Source: Flavobacterium sp. YO12 (GTDB taxonomy: Bacteria; Bacteroidota; Bacteroidia; Flavobacteriales; Flavobacteriaceae). Taken from it: a stretch of DNA of 64,000 bases. Below, one piece after another: positions 1-8,621 of the stretch. Both the position numbers and the translations under genes were made by a program. Each line of letters opens with the position of its first letter. The first letter of the stretch is position 1. The stretch spans positions 94,199-158,198 of the forward strand of contig NZ_NRQU01000001.1 in assembly GCF_004119495.1 (NCBI RefSeq). The letters run 5' to 3'. The notes beneath the pieces are model-generated. The model did not search any database. It was not told where the DNA came from and was given only the letters and a program-made list of their open reading frames with translations.

Positions 1-2
1 GT

Positions 3-92
3 AAGATCGCAAAAGCATTAATGGAAAATGCACCAGACCTATTGGCAACACCTCCGTCTATTGAAAAATTGGACATTTTAGCTGCCAAATAG
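3..92 (+). CDS. C-terminal fragment of an unknown gene cut by the window edge
   Basis: An open frame runs in from the left edge and stops with TAG at 90-92. It encodes about 29 residues ending LEKLDILAAK-like (IEKLDILAAK). The residues are mostly helical and hydrophilic, and the frame is followed at once by a strong terminator, which supports it as a real gene end. The fragment is too short for me to name the family. Confidence 0.5.
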   Translation, partial: KIAKALMENAPDLLATPPSIEKLDILAAK

Positions 93-114
93 CCTAAGAT
101 AATACCATTATATT

Positions 115-155
115 TAAGGGAGGATTTTGCAAAAACTCAGCAAAATCCTCCCTTA
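115..155 (+). terminator. Rho-independent terminator
   Basis: A 15-bp perfect stem (AAGGGAGGATTTTGC at 116-130 with its complement at 140-154) encloses a 9-nt loop, 24 bases after the stop at 92. The T tract after it is weak, but the stem is long and GC-clamped. Confidence 0.75.
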
Positions 156-230
156 ATTGTTCAAAAAAATATCTTCTCTTCCTCATTTTTTACATATCTA
201 AAAAATCAACCCAAAAAAGCTTACGTCCTT

Positions 231-355
231 TGTGGAAAAAGCGGTCAAATTGACCACACTTTTTCAGCATAAAGTGACCACCGATTTCGGGTCAAACTGA
301 CCACCCCTTTTCAATTTAAACTGACCACCTTGTTTCGGTTCAAATTGACCACCTA
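231..355 (+). repeat. IS21 left-end array of transposase-binding repeats
   Basis: Five TGACCAC cores begin at 251, 275, 298, 322 and 346, a spacing of 23-24 bp or about two helical turns. Most are preceded by CAAA or TTAAA. The array ends about 55 bp before istA, so it also covers the istA promoter region. Confidence 0.85.
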
Positions 356-409
356 ACACTACTTCTTTTCATGCTGTTAAACCATGGATCTGTATAAAAA
401 CTACAGACT

Positions 410-1963
410 ATGGCAAATAACAAACTAGACATGAACAAAATCAGAAAAGTCATTAAGTTGCACTGCAACGGCAAAAGCAAGCTGTTTATAAGCCGATATT
501 TATCTCTTTCCAGAAATACTGTGAAAAAATATATCTCTTTATTTGAAGTGCTGGGATTAAGCCTGGAAACTGTCAACAAGAAAACTGACACTGAATTGGA
601 CGAGCTGTTTTCTCAGGGTCCGACAGAAGTTGTTTCCTCAAGAATCGAAGATCTGTATGCTTATTTTCCTCAGATGGAACGGGAATTAAAAAAGGTGGGC
701 ATCACCATACAAACTATGTGGGAAAGGTATATTGAAACCCATCCCGATGGTCTTAGAGTAACGCAGTTCAGGAACCGCTTCAGAGACTGGAGCAACAAGG
801 TAAACCCTGTGATGCATATGAATCACAAGGCTGGCGATAAAATGTATGTGGATTATGCTGGAAAGACACTCTCAATTATAGACAAAAGCACGTCCGAGGT
901 TCAGGAAGTACAGTTTTTTGTTGCCATACTCGGTGCCAGCCAGTATACTTACGCAGAAGCGTCAATGAGCCAGCAGAAGGAAGATTTTGTAGCTTCGGTA
1001 GAAAATGCAATGCGTTTTTTTCAAGGAACGCCTGCCGCAATTGTGCCTGACAACTTAAAATCTGCCGTAGTCAGAACCAGCCGCTTCGAACCCACCATTA
1101 ATGAAACTCTTGCAGATTTAGCTGAACATTATGAAACCACTATTCTGCCCGCAAGAGCCTACAGGCCCAGAGACAAATCTTTAGTTGAAGGAGCAGTCAA
1201 GATACTTTACAGAAGAATTTATGCAAATCTGAAAGACTCTAAATACTTCAGCATAGAAGAACTGAACCAGGAAATATGGAATCTGCTCGATGCGCATAAT
1301 AACAAGAAACTTACCGGAAGACCATACTCTCGTTTTGAACTCTTTATGGAAGATGAAAGACATGAACTGCAGCCTCTTCCTCTGGAACGCTTTGAGATTA
1401 AATACCAGTCTCTGGCAACAGTAATGCAGAACGGGCACGTCCAGTTAAGCCAGGATAAAAACTACTATAGCGTGCCCTATCAATATTTAAAGAAAAAAGT
1501 AAAGCTGCTCTACACCAGCTCTACTGTTGAAATATACTTCAAATACAACCGTATAGCCACACACATCAGAAATCCAAAGCCCTACATCTATACCACAAAT
1601 CCAGAACATATGGCAAGCACACATCAGTTTGTAGCACAGTGGAATGCCTTAAGGTTTATTGAATGGGCCAACAGCATTGATCCGGCAGTAGGAGAATATA
1701 TTATGCAGATAATAGAAAGCAGGAACCACCCCGAGCAGGCCTATAAAAGCTGTCTAGGCATATTGTCTTTTGAAAAGAAAGTAGGTGCAGAAAGATTAGC
1801 AAATGCCTGCAAACGTGCTCTGGACTTTAAGATTTATAATTTTAAAACCATACAGAACATCTTAGAAAACAGTCTGGATAAGATACCTATGGAACACGAA
1901 AAGGAAGAAGATCAGGATCTTCCCGACCACGGCAATATCAGAGGAAAAAATTATTATAACTAA
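410..1963 (+). CDS. istA: IS21 transposase IstA
   Basis: This 517-residue protein is the DDE transposase of the element. The N-terminal 50 residues form a helix-turn-helix (LSLSRNTVKKYISLF). The central rve-type integrase core carries the acidic triad: Asp in MYVDYAGKT (about 148), Asp in VPDNLKSAV (about 214) and Glu in LVEGAVK (about 260). The C-terminal half is the usual IstA tail with an Lys/Asp-rich end. Length is normal for IstA and there is no frame break. It would bind the 24-bp repeats at both ends and carry out strand transfer together with IstB encoded downstream. Confidence 0.95.
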   Translation: MANNKLDMNKIRKVIKLHCNGKSKLFISRYLSLSRNTVKKYISLFEVLGLSLETVNKKTDTELDELFSQGPTEVVSSRIEDLYAYFPQMERELKKVGITIQTMWERYIETHPDGLRVTQFRNRFRDWSNKVNPVMHMNHKAGDKMYVDYAGKTLSIIDKSTSEVQEVQFFVAILGASQYTYAEASMSQQKEDFVASVENAMRFFQGTPAAIVPDNLKSAVVRTSRFEPTINETLADLAEHYETTILPARAYRPRDKSLVEGAVKILYRRIYANLKDSKYFSIEELNQEIWNLLDAHNNKKLTGRPYSRFELFMEDERHELQPLPLERFEIKYQSLATVMQNGHVQLSQDKNYYSVPYQYLKKKVKLLYTSSTVEIYFKYNRIATHIRNPKPYIYTTNPEHMASTHQFVAQWNALRFIEWANSIDPAVGEYIMQIIESRNHPEQAYKSCLGILSFEKKVGAERLANACKRALDFKIYNFKTIQNILENSLDKIPMEHEKEEDQDLPDHGNIRGKNYYN

Positions 1964-1975
1964 AATCAATTTACA

Positions 1976-2713
1976 ATGAATGAATCTACTGTAGCAAAAA
2001 TGAAACAGATGAAGCTTCATGGAATGCATAACGCCTTCATGACAGCTATCGAGAGCGGTAAAACCGATCATTATACCATTGACCAGTTTATGTCAATGAT
2101 AATAGATGCCGAATGGGATGAACGCCACAACAGGCGTATTGAACGCAGTATTACCAATGCACTCTTCCATTACAAATCAAATATTGAAAGCATCAATTTT
2201 GACCAGTCCCGGAACATTGACAGAAATCTTATACTCCGGCTTGCAGAATGCAGTTTTGTAGAAAAGAATGAAAATATACTAATCACAGGAAGCACAGGTG
2301 TCGGCAAAAGTTTTTTAGGAACAGCACTTGGTTATCAGGCCTGTATTGAAGGCTATAGAGTAAGTTATTTTAATACTGCAAAATTGTTTGCAAAGCTGAA
2401 AATGGCCAAAGCAGACGGTACATACCTGAGAGAACTGATGAAAATACAAAGGCAGGATGTTATCATACTAGATGACTTTGGACTCCAGGCATTGGACAGC
2501 CAGAACAGAATCACACTTTTAGAGATCATCGAGGACAGGCACAACAATGGTTCTATTATAGTAACCTCGCAGATCCCCGTTCAGGGATGGTATGACATAA
2601 TCGGCGAGAAAACCATAGCAGATGCAATCCTTGATAGATTAATACATCAGGCCCACAGGGTTGAGCTGCATGGGGAATCAATGAGAAAGAAAAAAAGCAT
2701 AATCAAGGAATAA
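1976..2713 (+). CDS. istB: IS21 helper ATPase IstB
   Basis: This 245-residue AAA+ ATPase assists IstA in target choice and strand transfer. A Walker A motif (TGSTGVGKSFLGTAL) lies near residue 105 and a Walker B motif (VIILDDFGLQALD) near 165. The N-terminal 80 residues are the helical IstB-type region. Length matches the family. It starts 12 bp after istA, so the two are almost certainly co-transcribed. Nothing in the sequence suggests loss of function. Confidence 0.95.
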   Translation: MNESTVAKMKQMKLHGMHNAFMTAIESGKTDHYTIDQFMSMIIDAEWDERHNRRIERSITNALFHYKSNIESINFDQSRNIDRNLILRLAECSFVEKNENILITGSTGVGKSFLGTALGYQACIEGYRVSYFNTAKLFAKLKMAKADGTYLRELMKIQRQDVIILDDFGLQALDSQNRITLLEIIEDRHNNGSIIVTSQIPVQGWYDIIGEKTIADAILDRLIHQAHRVELHGESMRKKKSIIKE

Positions 2714-2765
2714 TTATTTATCTATATTTGAAACAATAATTAACACACGAAAAAAAGTAGTTTTT

Positions 2766-2865
2766 TAGGTGCTCACTTTGCACCGAAATTAGATGGTCAC
2801 TTTAAACCGAAACGAAGTGGTCACTTTAAATTGGAAAACAGTGGTCAATATCACTGAGTTTTACA
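2766..2865 (-). repeat. IS21 right-end array of transposase-binding repeats
   Basis: Four inverted copies (GTGCTCAC, ATGGTCAC, GTGGTCAC, GTGGTCAA) start near 2770, 2793, 2817 and 2841, again about 24 bp apart. The innermost copy is diverged. This mirrors the left array and fixes the right boundary near 2865. Confidence 0.82.
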
Positions 2866-2922
2866 CTTTATTTATCTTTTATCGTTTTACAGCCCCGGCA
2901 GCATTACTGTTTTTTATCCTAA

Positions 2923-3837
2923 GGATGGGCGCGCAAATGGTCAGAAAAGGAAACAACATTTCCAGCTGATTGTATCCAGGATGCATGGCAGTACTATTCG
3001 CCCCTTGAAATCCGCCCAAAGGATTTTCAGAACTCTCCCAAGTATCGAATCAACCCCTACAGGTTTTATCCACGCTTGAAAGTGCTTCCCGTATTGAAAC
3101 GAAATGGCTTTAAGACAAGTTTTTATGAGGTAGCACCTCAGGTGTTGCTTTCATCATTATTAAAAGACCACTGTGCTGAAACTCTGCTGAAAACTAGGCA
3201 GATTTCATGGCTCCGCTATTACCTTGAATCTCCCCATCAGCATGTCCTGCGTAACTGGCAGGCCGTAAAAATATGTCTTAAAAAGAATTATACAGTTTCC
3301 GATTTTGGAATTTGGGAGGATTATATCGAACTTTTGCGTTGGTTTAAAAAAGACATAACCTCCGCCCTGCTCGTCTGTCCTGCTGATTTACACTTGGAGC
3401 ATGACAGATTGGTGGAGAAAAAACAGCAGTTGCTGAGAAAAAAATATCTTGTGAAAATGCGTGCGGAAATAGAAAAAGCGCAAGGTCTGTATGCTGAGGA
3501 GAAAAAACAGTTTTTCGGGTTATGCTTTTCAGGGGCAGGAATTACTATTTCAGTATTGGAGAATGTTTCTGAATTTATGACCGAAGGCGACAGCCTGAGA
3601 CACTGTGTTTTTACCAATGAGTATTTCAAAAAGATAGATTCCCTGCTCTTCTCTGCACGCATTGACAACAAACCAATCGAAACTATAGAGGTTTCTCTTT
3701 CTAAAATGGAAATAGCACAGTGCCGTGGTTTGAGGAATCACAATTCAAAACATCATAAAGCTATTTTCAGTTTGATGAAAAAAAACCTTTATCAGATTCG
3801 CTCCCGAATGAAAAAGAAGAAAGCAGAACAATGCTAA
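2923..3837 (+). pseudogene. PcfJ-like protein, 5'-truncated next to IS21
   Basis: From 2923 an open frame with no ATG encodes about 300 residues. It includes SPLEIRPKDF, KNYTVSDFGIW, VCPADLHLEHD, GDSLRHCVFTNEY and IEVSLSKMEIAQCRG, which I recognise as the conserved C-terminal two-thirds of Bacteroidota PcfJ-like proteins. The zinc-finger N-terminus these proteins normally carry is missing, and an in-frame stop lies at 2920-2922, just inside the IS21 flank. A TTG at 3076 could start a shorter product, but the similarity clearly extends upstream of it. The IS21 insertion or an associated deletion probably removed the 5' end. PcfJ-type genes are typical of conjugative elements. Their biochemical role is unclear. 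Confidence 0.72.
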
Positions 3838-3875
3838 AAGCGGAAAAACCGAAGAACTTTCGGTTTTTCCGCTTT
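3837..3875 (+). terminator. Rho-independent terminator after the PcfJ remnant
   Basis: A perfect 17-bp stem (AAAGCGGAAAAACCGAA at 3837-3853, complement at 3859-3875) encloses a 5-nt loop. It starts at the stop codon of the PcfJ remnant. Confidence 0.85.
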
Positions 3876-4083
3876 ATAACATTTCAGACACTGAAATTTT
3901 CCTTGCTGATTTATAGCAATCTTCCTCTTAGATTGTTCAAATCAAAAAAAAATAATTACTGTTCAATAGCGTACTGCCTTCAATGCAGACTATTAAACAG
4001 GGGAAGAAAAATCCATTTCTAAATAAACTATGAAAAAATAACAATTTTAACATTTCATTTATAAACAGAGATATTTTTATAAT

Positions 4084-4091
4084 TATCTTTG
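4084..4091 (+). promoter_or_regulatory. Candidate Bacteroidota -7 promoter element of the copper island
   Basis: TATCTTTG matches the TAnnTTTG -7 consensus of Bacteroidota sigma factors and sits 21 bp before the ATG of the first copper-island gene. The -33 TTG-type element is not clear, so this is a candidate only. Confidence 0.45.
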
Positions 4092-4111
4092 TTTACGATT
4101 TTACATGTCTT

Positions 4112-4483
4112 ATGAAAAGATTCCACATCATAGTAATTATTACCTTAGGTTTCTTCTTGATGCCAATGGCTACTTTTGCTTGTGGAAAACTTTCTGGAAA
4201 GATTTCTTATACTAAAGAAGCTTCCAAAAATCATGACAATGATTGCTGCTCGAAAGATGGCAGTCATTCCAAAAAAAATAATGATGGCTGCTGCGGTCAT
4301 AAATGTGGGCACAAGTCATGCGGTTGTGTCTCAATCTGTAACGGAGGAATTACTTTCTTTAACCAACTTGACTTTAAAAACATCACTATAAGTGTTTTTT
4401 CTAAAAAACAAAAATTCCACAGTTCAGAAACCTCCATTCTCTCTGGTTTCTATACTATCTGGCTTATCCCTAAAATAAGCTAA
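4112..4483 (+). CDS. DUF6660-like secreted Cys/His-rich protein
   Basis: This 123-residue protein has an N-terminal signal peptide (hydrophobic residues 5-22 ending TFACG). A Cys/His/Lys-rich stretch follows (DCCSKDGSHSKK, GCCGHKCGHKSCGC), then a hydrophobic C-terminal part ending IWLIPKIS. The layout and the W-x-P-K-I-S tail match the protein at 32528-32851, and both resemble the DUF6660 proteins found upstream of metal-efflux or TonB-receptor genes in Bacteroidota. The cysteine and histidine clusters make periplasmic or surface metal binding likely. That function is inferred, not established. It opens the copper island. Confidence 0.65.
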   Translation: MKRFHIIVIITLGFFLMPMATFACGKLSGKISYTKEASKNHDNDCCSKDGSHSKKNNDGCCGHKCGHKSCGCVSICNGGITFFNQLDFKNITISVFSKKQKFHSSETSILSGFYTIWLIPKIS

Positions 4484-4632
4484 ATACCTTTTTTGACAGC
4501 CATACGTGTGTCAAAAAAGGAAGCCTAACTGCTTCATTTTTTTATTTTTCGCTTTTTGTAGAATAATTCTCTATACAGTTCTTGTATGCAATTATTTCTC
4601 AAAAGCAATATTCACTTCAAATACATTTTAAA

Positions 4633-5484
4633 ATGAAATCAATTCAAAAAGGATTGATGGCAATCACTCTATTGCTGTCAGTCATAGTGTTTGGCGCACC
4701 TATAAAAAATGCAAAAAACATAAATGCAAAAATTTATGGTAATTGTTTAATGTGCAAAACTGCTATTGAAAAAGCAGGAAACATCAAAAATATCGCTTCG
4801 GTAAACTGGAATGAAAACACCAAAATAGCGGCTATTACCTATGATGAGAAGAAAACAAATCAGGATGAAGTCCTGAAAAGAATTGCCTTAGCAGGATATG
4901 ACAGCGACCAGTTCTTAGCTCCTGGTGACGCCTATGCAAAACTTCCACAATGCTGCCAATATGAAAGAACAAATATGGCGGCTCCAATAAAAAAATCCGA
5001 AATGGATATGGGTAAAATGGATCATTCACAGCATACAGCCGCAGTTCCTGCAGATGCACAAGAAAACAGTCCTTTTAAAGCAATTTTCGACAGCTACTTT
5101 GATGTAAAAGATGCTTTGGTGAAAACAGATGCTAAAACTGCCGCATTGAAATCTAAAGAGCTCCTTACTGCAATCAATGCTATTAAAATGGAGAACCTAA
5201 AGCCAAAAGAACATACTGCATGGATGAATGCAATGAAAAGTTTAGCTTCAGATGCCACAAATATTTCTGAAAACCAAGATGTAAAAAAGCAAAGGGAATC
5301 CTTTAAAAGCCTTTCCAAAAACACGTACGATCTTATAAAAACTGCTGATCAGCCGCAGCCGGTTTATTATAATCATTGTCCAATGGTTGATGCGAATTGG
5401 CTCAGCAAAGAAAGCGGCATCAAGAATCCGTATTACGGTTCACAGATGTTAAGCTGTGGATCAACTATAGAAACAATCAAATAA
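4633..5484 (+). CDS. Exported HMA-DUF3347 fusion, periplasmic copper-binding protein
   Basis: The start at 4633 gives a clean signal peptide (MKSIQKGLMAITLLLSVIVFG). The 283-residue product has a heavy-metal-associated domain at about 29-90 with CxxC in GNCLMCKTAIEKAG. A short Met/His linker (MDMGKMDHSQH) follows, then DUF3347 from about 150 to the end. The DUF3347 tail has the HCPM...NPYYGSQMLSCGS pattern shared with three other proteins in this island. HMA domains pass Cu(I) between partners, and DUF3347 is found in Cus-type adaptors. A role as a periplasmic copper carrier feeding the efflux pump downstream is therefore a reasonable inference. An upstream ATG at 4582 is possible but would bury the signal peptide. 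Confidence 0.78.
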   Translation: MKSIQKGLMAITLLLSVIVFGAPIKNAKNINAKIYGNCLMCKTAIEKAGNIKNIASVNWNENTKIAAITYDEKKTNQDEVLKRIALAGYDSDQFLAPGDAYAKLPQCCQYERTNMAAPIKKSEMDMGKMDHSQHTAAVPADAQENSPFKAIFDSYFDVKDALVKTDAKTAALKSKELLTAINAIKMENLKPKEHTAWMNAMKSLASDATNISENQDVKKQRESFKSLSKNTYDLIKTADQPQPVYYNHCPMVDANWLSKESGIKNPYYGSQMLSCGSTIETIK

Positions 5485-5498
5485 TCCCAAATCAAAAA

Positions 5499-6569
5499 AT
5501 GAAAAATATAATAACCGTTAGTTCAATGCTTGGAGTTTTAATTTTAGGGACCGTTTCGCTGTTTTCTTGCAGTAAAATGGATGATATGAATATGTCCGAT
5601 CCAAAACTGAATATAAACTATCCTGCCGCTTATGTGGTCAATGGTCAGGACGGCACAATTTCAGTAATCAAATTGGAAACTAATGAAGTTACAGAAACCT
5701 TAAGCCTAATGGGCAGCGGCAACGATATGATCATGTGGCCGCACCACATTTCTTTACATTCCAATCATCTGGCTATCGGTGTACCCGGAATGGACTTCTC
5801 TGCAGGCCATACCGCAGGTATGGGAGGAATGACAGGTAAACTCCTTGTAATTGACCCAGCCAGTGGGGCAACAGTAAAAAATATCAGCCTGCCAATGATG
5901 AACCACAACACAATATACAGCCCAAATGGTTCAGAAATCTGGGTGCCGCAAATGGACATCAATGGAAAAGTTCTGGTTTATGACGCCTTAACATACGCAT
6001 TGAAAAGCACCATTGCAGTTGGCATGATGCCCGCTGAGCTTACCTTTTCTTCTGATGGGACTAAGGCTTATATTGCTAATGGAGATGACAATACTGTGTC
6101 AGTTATAAATACCGCAACCAAGCAGGTTACAGCCACAGTTGCTGTGGGAAAAAACCCTGTGGGTGCCTGGACAGGAACTGACGCCAGAATGTATGTTGAT
6201 AATGAAGACGGGCAATCTATCTCGGTAATCAATGTGGCAACCGATGCCGTAGGCCAAACCATTGATCTAGGATTTATGCCTGGAATAGCGTCTCACAATG
6301 GAAATAAGAAAGAACTTTGGGTAAGTGATCCTGTCAATGCAAAAGTCCATTATTGGACCTGGGACCAGACTAAGATGATGTGGGTTCATGGAGGTGTATT
6401 CACTACTGGTGCCGGTGCACATGCTATAACATTTACAGCAGATGGAAATACTGCCTATGTGACCAATCAGACCGCCAATACGGTCTCTGTTGTTAATGTA
6501 TCAAACCATACGGTCTCTAAAACGATTAATGTCGGTAGAAAACCCAACGGATTGGTGCTGAAAATATAA
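5499..6569 (+). CDS. YVTN beta-propeller lipoprotein
   Basis: The chosen start (5499) gives a lipoprotein signal ending LFSCSKMDD, with the lipid-modified Cys near residue 24. The 356-residue product then shows repeated YVTN-type blades (YVVNGQDGTISVI, AYIANGDDNTVSVINTATKQ, AYVTNQTANTVSVVNVSNHT), typical of a seven-bladed propeller. A Met/Asp-rich patch (KMDDMNMSDP) follows the lipobox, and an MGGM stretch may contact metal. It lies 14 bp after the HMA-DUF3347 gene, so the two are co-transcribed. Its exact role is unknown. Surface or periplasmic scaffolding in metal handling is an inference from position. Confidence 0.72.
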   Translation: MKNIITVSSMLGVLILGTVSLFSCSKMDDMNMSDPKLNINYPAAYVVNGQDGTISVIKLETNEVTETLSLMGSGNDMIMWPHHISLHSNHLAIGVPGMDFSAGHTAGMGGMTGKLLVIDPASGATVKNISLPMMNHNTIYSPNGSEIWVPQMDINGKVLVYDALTYALKSTIAVGMMPAELTFSSDGTKAYIANGDDNTVSVINTATKQVTATVAVGKNPVGAWTGTDARMYVDNEDGQSISVINVATDAVGQTIDLGFMPGIASHNGNKKELWVSDPVNAKVHYWTWDQTKMMWVHGGVFTTGAGAHAITFTADGNTAYVTNQTANTVSVVNVSNHTVSKTINVGRKPNGLVLKI

Positions 6570-6700
6570 ATCTGATATAAAGGCATTTAAAAGGCAAAAT
6601 AGAGATTGGATTTGCAATCAAAAAAAGAATAATTCTTATAACACTCAAACAAAGGAATGTTAGACAAAAAAACATTCATTAGAGATAAAAACTAAAAAAA

Positions 6701-7393
6701 ATGAAAAAACTAATTTTCTCAACCCTTGTAATGGCAATTGTACTTACAGCTTGTAATTCAAAAAACAAAGAAACTGCAGCTCCTGAAGCGGCTTCCGGGA
6801 CAGCTCAGAATGACTCGCAATTGTATGCCTGTTCCATGCATCCTGAAATTACAGGAAAAAAAGGAGACAAATGTTCCAAATGCGGAATGGAATTAACCGA
6901 GCCAGTAAAGGAAACGGCCGGAAAAAGTGCAGAAGTAGAAACAGCCCAGACTGCTCAAGGAACATTTTCTATAAACGAAATCGTGAGTAATTATCTGTCC
7001 CTAAAAAATGCATTAACCAAAGATGATACAAAAGGAGCTGCAGATGCAGGCAAGGCATTATATGCAGTTTTTAACAGTGTAAATCCCAATTCGATAGATG
7101 CGAAATTAAAAGCAGAATATCTTGATATTGCTGATGATGCCAAAGAACACGCAGAACATATTGGAGCTAACGGCGGAAATATTGAACACCAGAGAGAGCA
7201 TTTTGCCGTGTTAAGTAAAGACATGAATGATTTGATAAAATCTTTCAAATCAGAACAAAAATTGTATCAGGACTTTTGTCCTATGTATGATGGCGGAAAA
7301 GGAGCTATTTGGATAAGCGAAACCAAGGAGATCAAAAACCCATATCAAGGAAAAAAAATGTTAACCTGTGGTTCTATGAAAAAAGAACTATAG
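6701..7393 (+). CDS. HMBD-DUF3347 lipoprotein
   Basis: This 230-residue lipoprotein has the lipobox VLTAC (Cys near residue 18). A heavy-metal-binding HMBD module at about 43-70 carries the CSMHPE...CSKCGMEL pattern, with paired Cys-x-Met-His and Cys-x-x-Cys-Gly-Met. DUF3347 follows at about 88-230, ending CPMYDGG...NPYQGKKMLTCGSM. HMBD is the small Met/His/Cys module found in Cus adaptors and copper ATPases. Periplasmic Cu or Ag binding and hand-off is inferred. The DUF3347 part is closely similar to the next gene, indicating a tandem duplication. Confidence 0.78.
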   Translation: MKKLIFSTLVMAIVLTACNSKNKETAAPEAASGTAQNDSQLYACSMHPEITGKKGDKCSKCGMELTEPVKETAGKSAEVETAQTAQGTFSINEIVSNYLSLKNALTKDDTKGAADAGKALYAVFNSVNPNSIDAKLKAEYLDIADDAKEHAEHIGANGGNIEHQREHFAVLSKDMNDLIKSFKSEQKLYQDFCPMYDGGKGAIWISETKEIKNPYQGKKMLTCGSMKKEL

Positions 7394-7632
7394 TACAGCT
7401 AAGTACTAATAAATTTATCGGGCTGTTTACATAATGACCACTCAATTTTCTCGTGACTAATGATGTTCATAATTTATTGAAATGTATCTAATTTTTTTAG
7501 ACTACGCCGTGCGATACTCTTTGCTGAATATTCACTTATTTCCCATGTGTTTATTGTGTAGACAGTCCAATAGATATTTAGAAAAAAAATCAATAGCAAC
7601 CTATTTTTTAAACAATTTAAAATATAATTAAA

Positions 7633-8145
7633 ATGAAAAATACAATTCTTTCAGCCATATTAATGGTATGCGTAATGGTTTCTGGCAATGCGCAAAGCAA
7701 AAAAACAGAAGCAAAATTTTCAACTCAGCAAATTGTTGCAGATTATTTAGCGTTAAAAAATGCACTCGCAAAAGATGACAGCAACGGGGCCGCTAAAGCT
7801 GGCAAGGCACTGTATTCGGCTTTCAAAACCACAAATGTAAAATCGATAAATCCAAAATCCAAAGCTGAATATCTTGATATAGCTGACGATGCCAAAGAGC
7901 ATGCAGAACATATTGGGGCCAATGGCGGTAATATTGAGCATCAAAGAGAGCATTTCGCTCTATTGAGTAAAGACATAAATGATTTGATCAAAACTTTTGG
8001 AGCTGCAAAAACACTATATCAGGATTCTTGCCCTATGTATGATGGTGGAAAAGGAGCTATCTGGATCAGTGAAACAAAAGAGATAAAAAACCCTTACTAT
8101 GGTTCTAAAATGCTTACCTGCGGTTCAATGAAAAAACAATTGTAA
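7633..8145 (+). CDS. Secreted DUF3347 protein, tandem paralogue
   Basis: This 170-residue protein has a signal peptide ending VSGNAQS and a single DUF3347 domain. From about residue 30 it matches the C-terminal two-thirds of the preceding gene almost residue for residue (YLDIADDAKEHAEHIGANGG in both), but it lacks the HMBD module and is not a lipoprotein. The 239-bp gap before it holds no gene and probably its own promoter. Its stop is followed one base later by the ATG of the haem-binding gene, which points to translational coupling. Confidence 0.78.
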   Translation: MKNTILSAILMVCVMVSGNAQSKKTEAKFSTQQIVADYLALKNALAKDDSNGAAKAGKALYSAFKTTNVKSINPKSKAEYLDIADDAKEHAEHIGANGGNIEHQREHFALLSKDINDLIKTFGAAKTLYQDSCPMYDGGKGAIWISETKEIKNPYYGSKMLTCGSMKKQL

Positions 8146-8146
8146 A

Positions 8147-8617
8147 ATGAAACGGTTCATCAGAAAGATTCTTTTTATTGGGTTAATTATTTTTCTACTG
8201 ATGCAATTGTATCAGCCTGCCCGCAATTCCGATTACGGGCAGGTTTTACCAATTCACATTTCAAAAGTCTATCCCATTCCCAAAAATATACAAACGATTC
8301 TTAAGACTTCTTGTTACGATTGTCACAGCAGCAACACGCAATATCCATGGTACTCCTACATCCAGCCGGCACGTACCTTTATGGAAGGACATATCAAGGA
8401 AGGAAAAGAAAATTTGAATTTCAGCCAATGGGGAAGTTATTCGAAACGAAAACAGGAAAATAAATTAGACCGAATTGCCAAGCAGATAAAAGCCAATCAA
8501 ATGCCTTTGGCTTCCTATACGCTGATCCATAAAGATGCAGTACTGAATACTGTTCAGAAAGAACAGCTACTCAATTGGATTGAAAAAGTAAGTGATAGTC
8601 TTTCAAAAATAAATTAA
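8147..8617 (+). CDS. Membrane-anchored haem-binding domain protein
   Basis: This 156-residue protein has an N-terminal membrane anchor (residues 7-22, ILFIGLIIFLLMQLY) and then a haem-binding (Haem_bd) domain. The domain has a single c-type haem motif, CYDCH, near residue 57, followed by the family signature around NTQYPWYSYIQPA. It sits between a DUF3347 gene and cusA, with one base and four bases of separation. In Bacteroidota such proteins often accompany Cus-type pumps. A redox role at the periplasmic face, for example setting the Cu(I)/Cu(II) balance, is an inference. Confidence 0.75.
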   Translation: MKRFIRKILFIGLIIFLLMQLYQPARNSDYGQVLPIHISKVYPIPKNIQTILKTSCYDCHSSNTQYPWYSYIQPARTFMEGHIKEGKENLNFSQWGSYSKRKQENKLDRIAKQIKANQMPLASYTLIHKDAVLNTVQKEQLLNWIEKVSDSLSKIN

Positions 8618-8621
8618 ATCT

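Larger units (their letters stand above)
231..2865 (+). mobile_element. IS21-family insertion sequence
   Basis: The element is about 2.6 kb. It begins TGTGGAAAAAGCGG and ends ...GAGTTTTACA, so both outer ends read TGT inward. It contains istA and istB with a 12-bp gap between them, the hallmark IS21 organisation. Both ends carry tandem copies of a TGACCAC motif spaced 23-24 bp apart, with the right-end copies inverted. These fit the multiple transposase-binding sites known for IS21. No convincing target duplication is visible: the flanks share only CTT, and the boundaries are set by symmetry to within a few bases. Confidence 0.88.

Noticed and set aside
3831..4022. Plus-strand ORF of 63 residues after the PcfJ remnant
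   Set aside because: It begins inside the terminator stem and translates AT-rich intergenic DNA without any protein-like pattern.
7394..7632. Possible small gene or RNA between the tandem DUF3347 genes
   Set aside because: No open frame of useful length, no stable hairpin and no similarity to other parts of the window.
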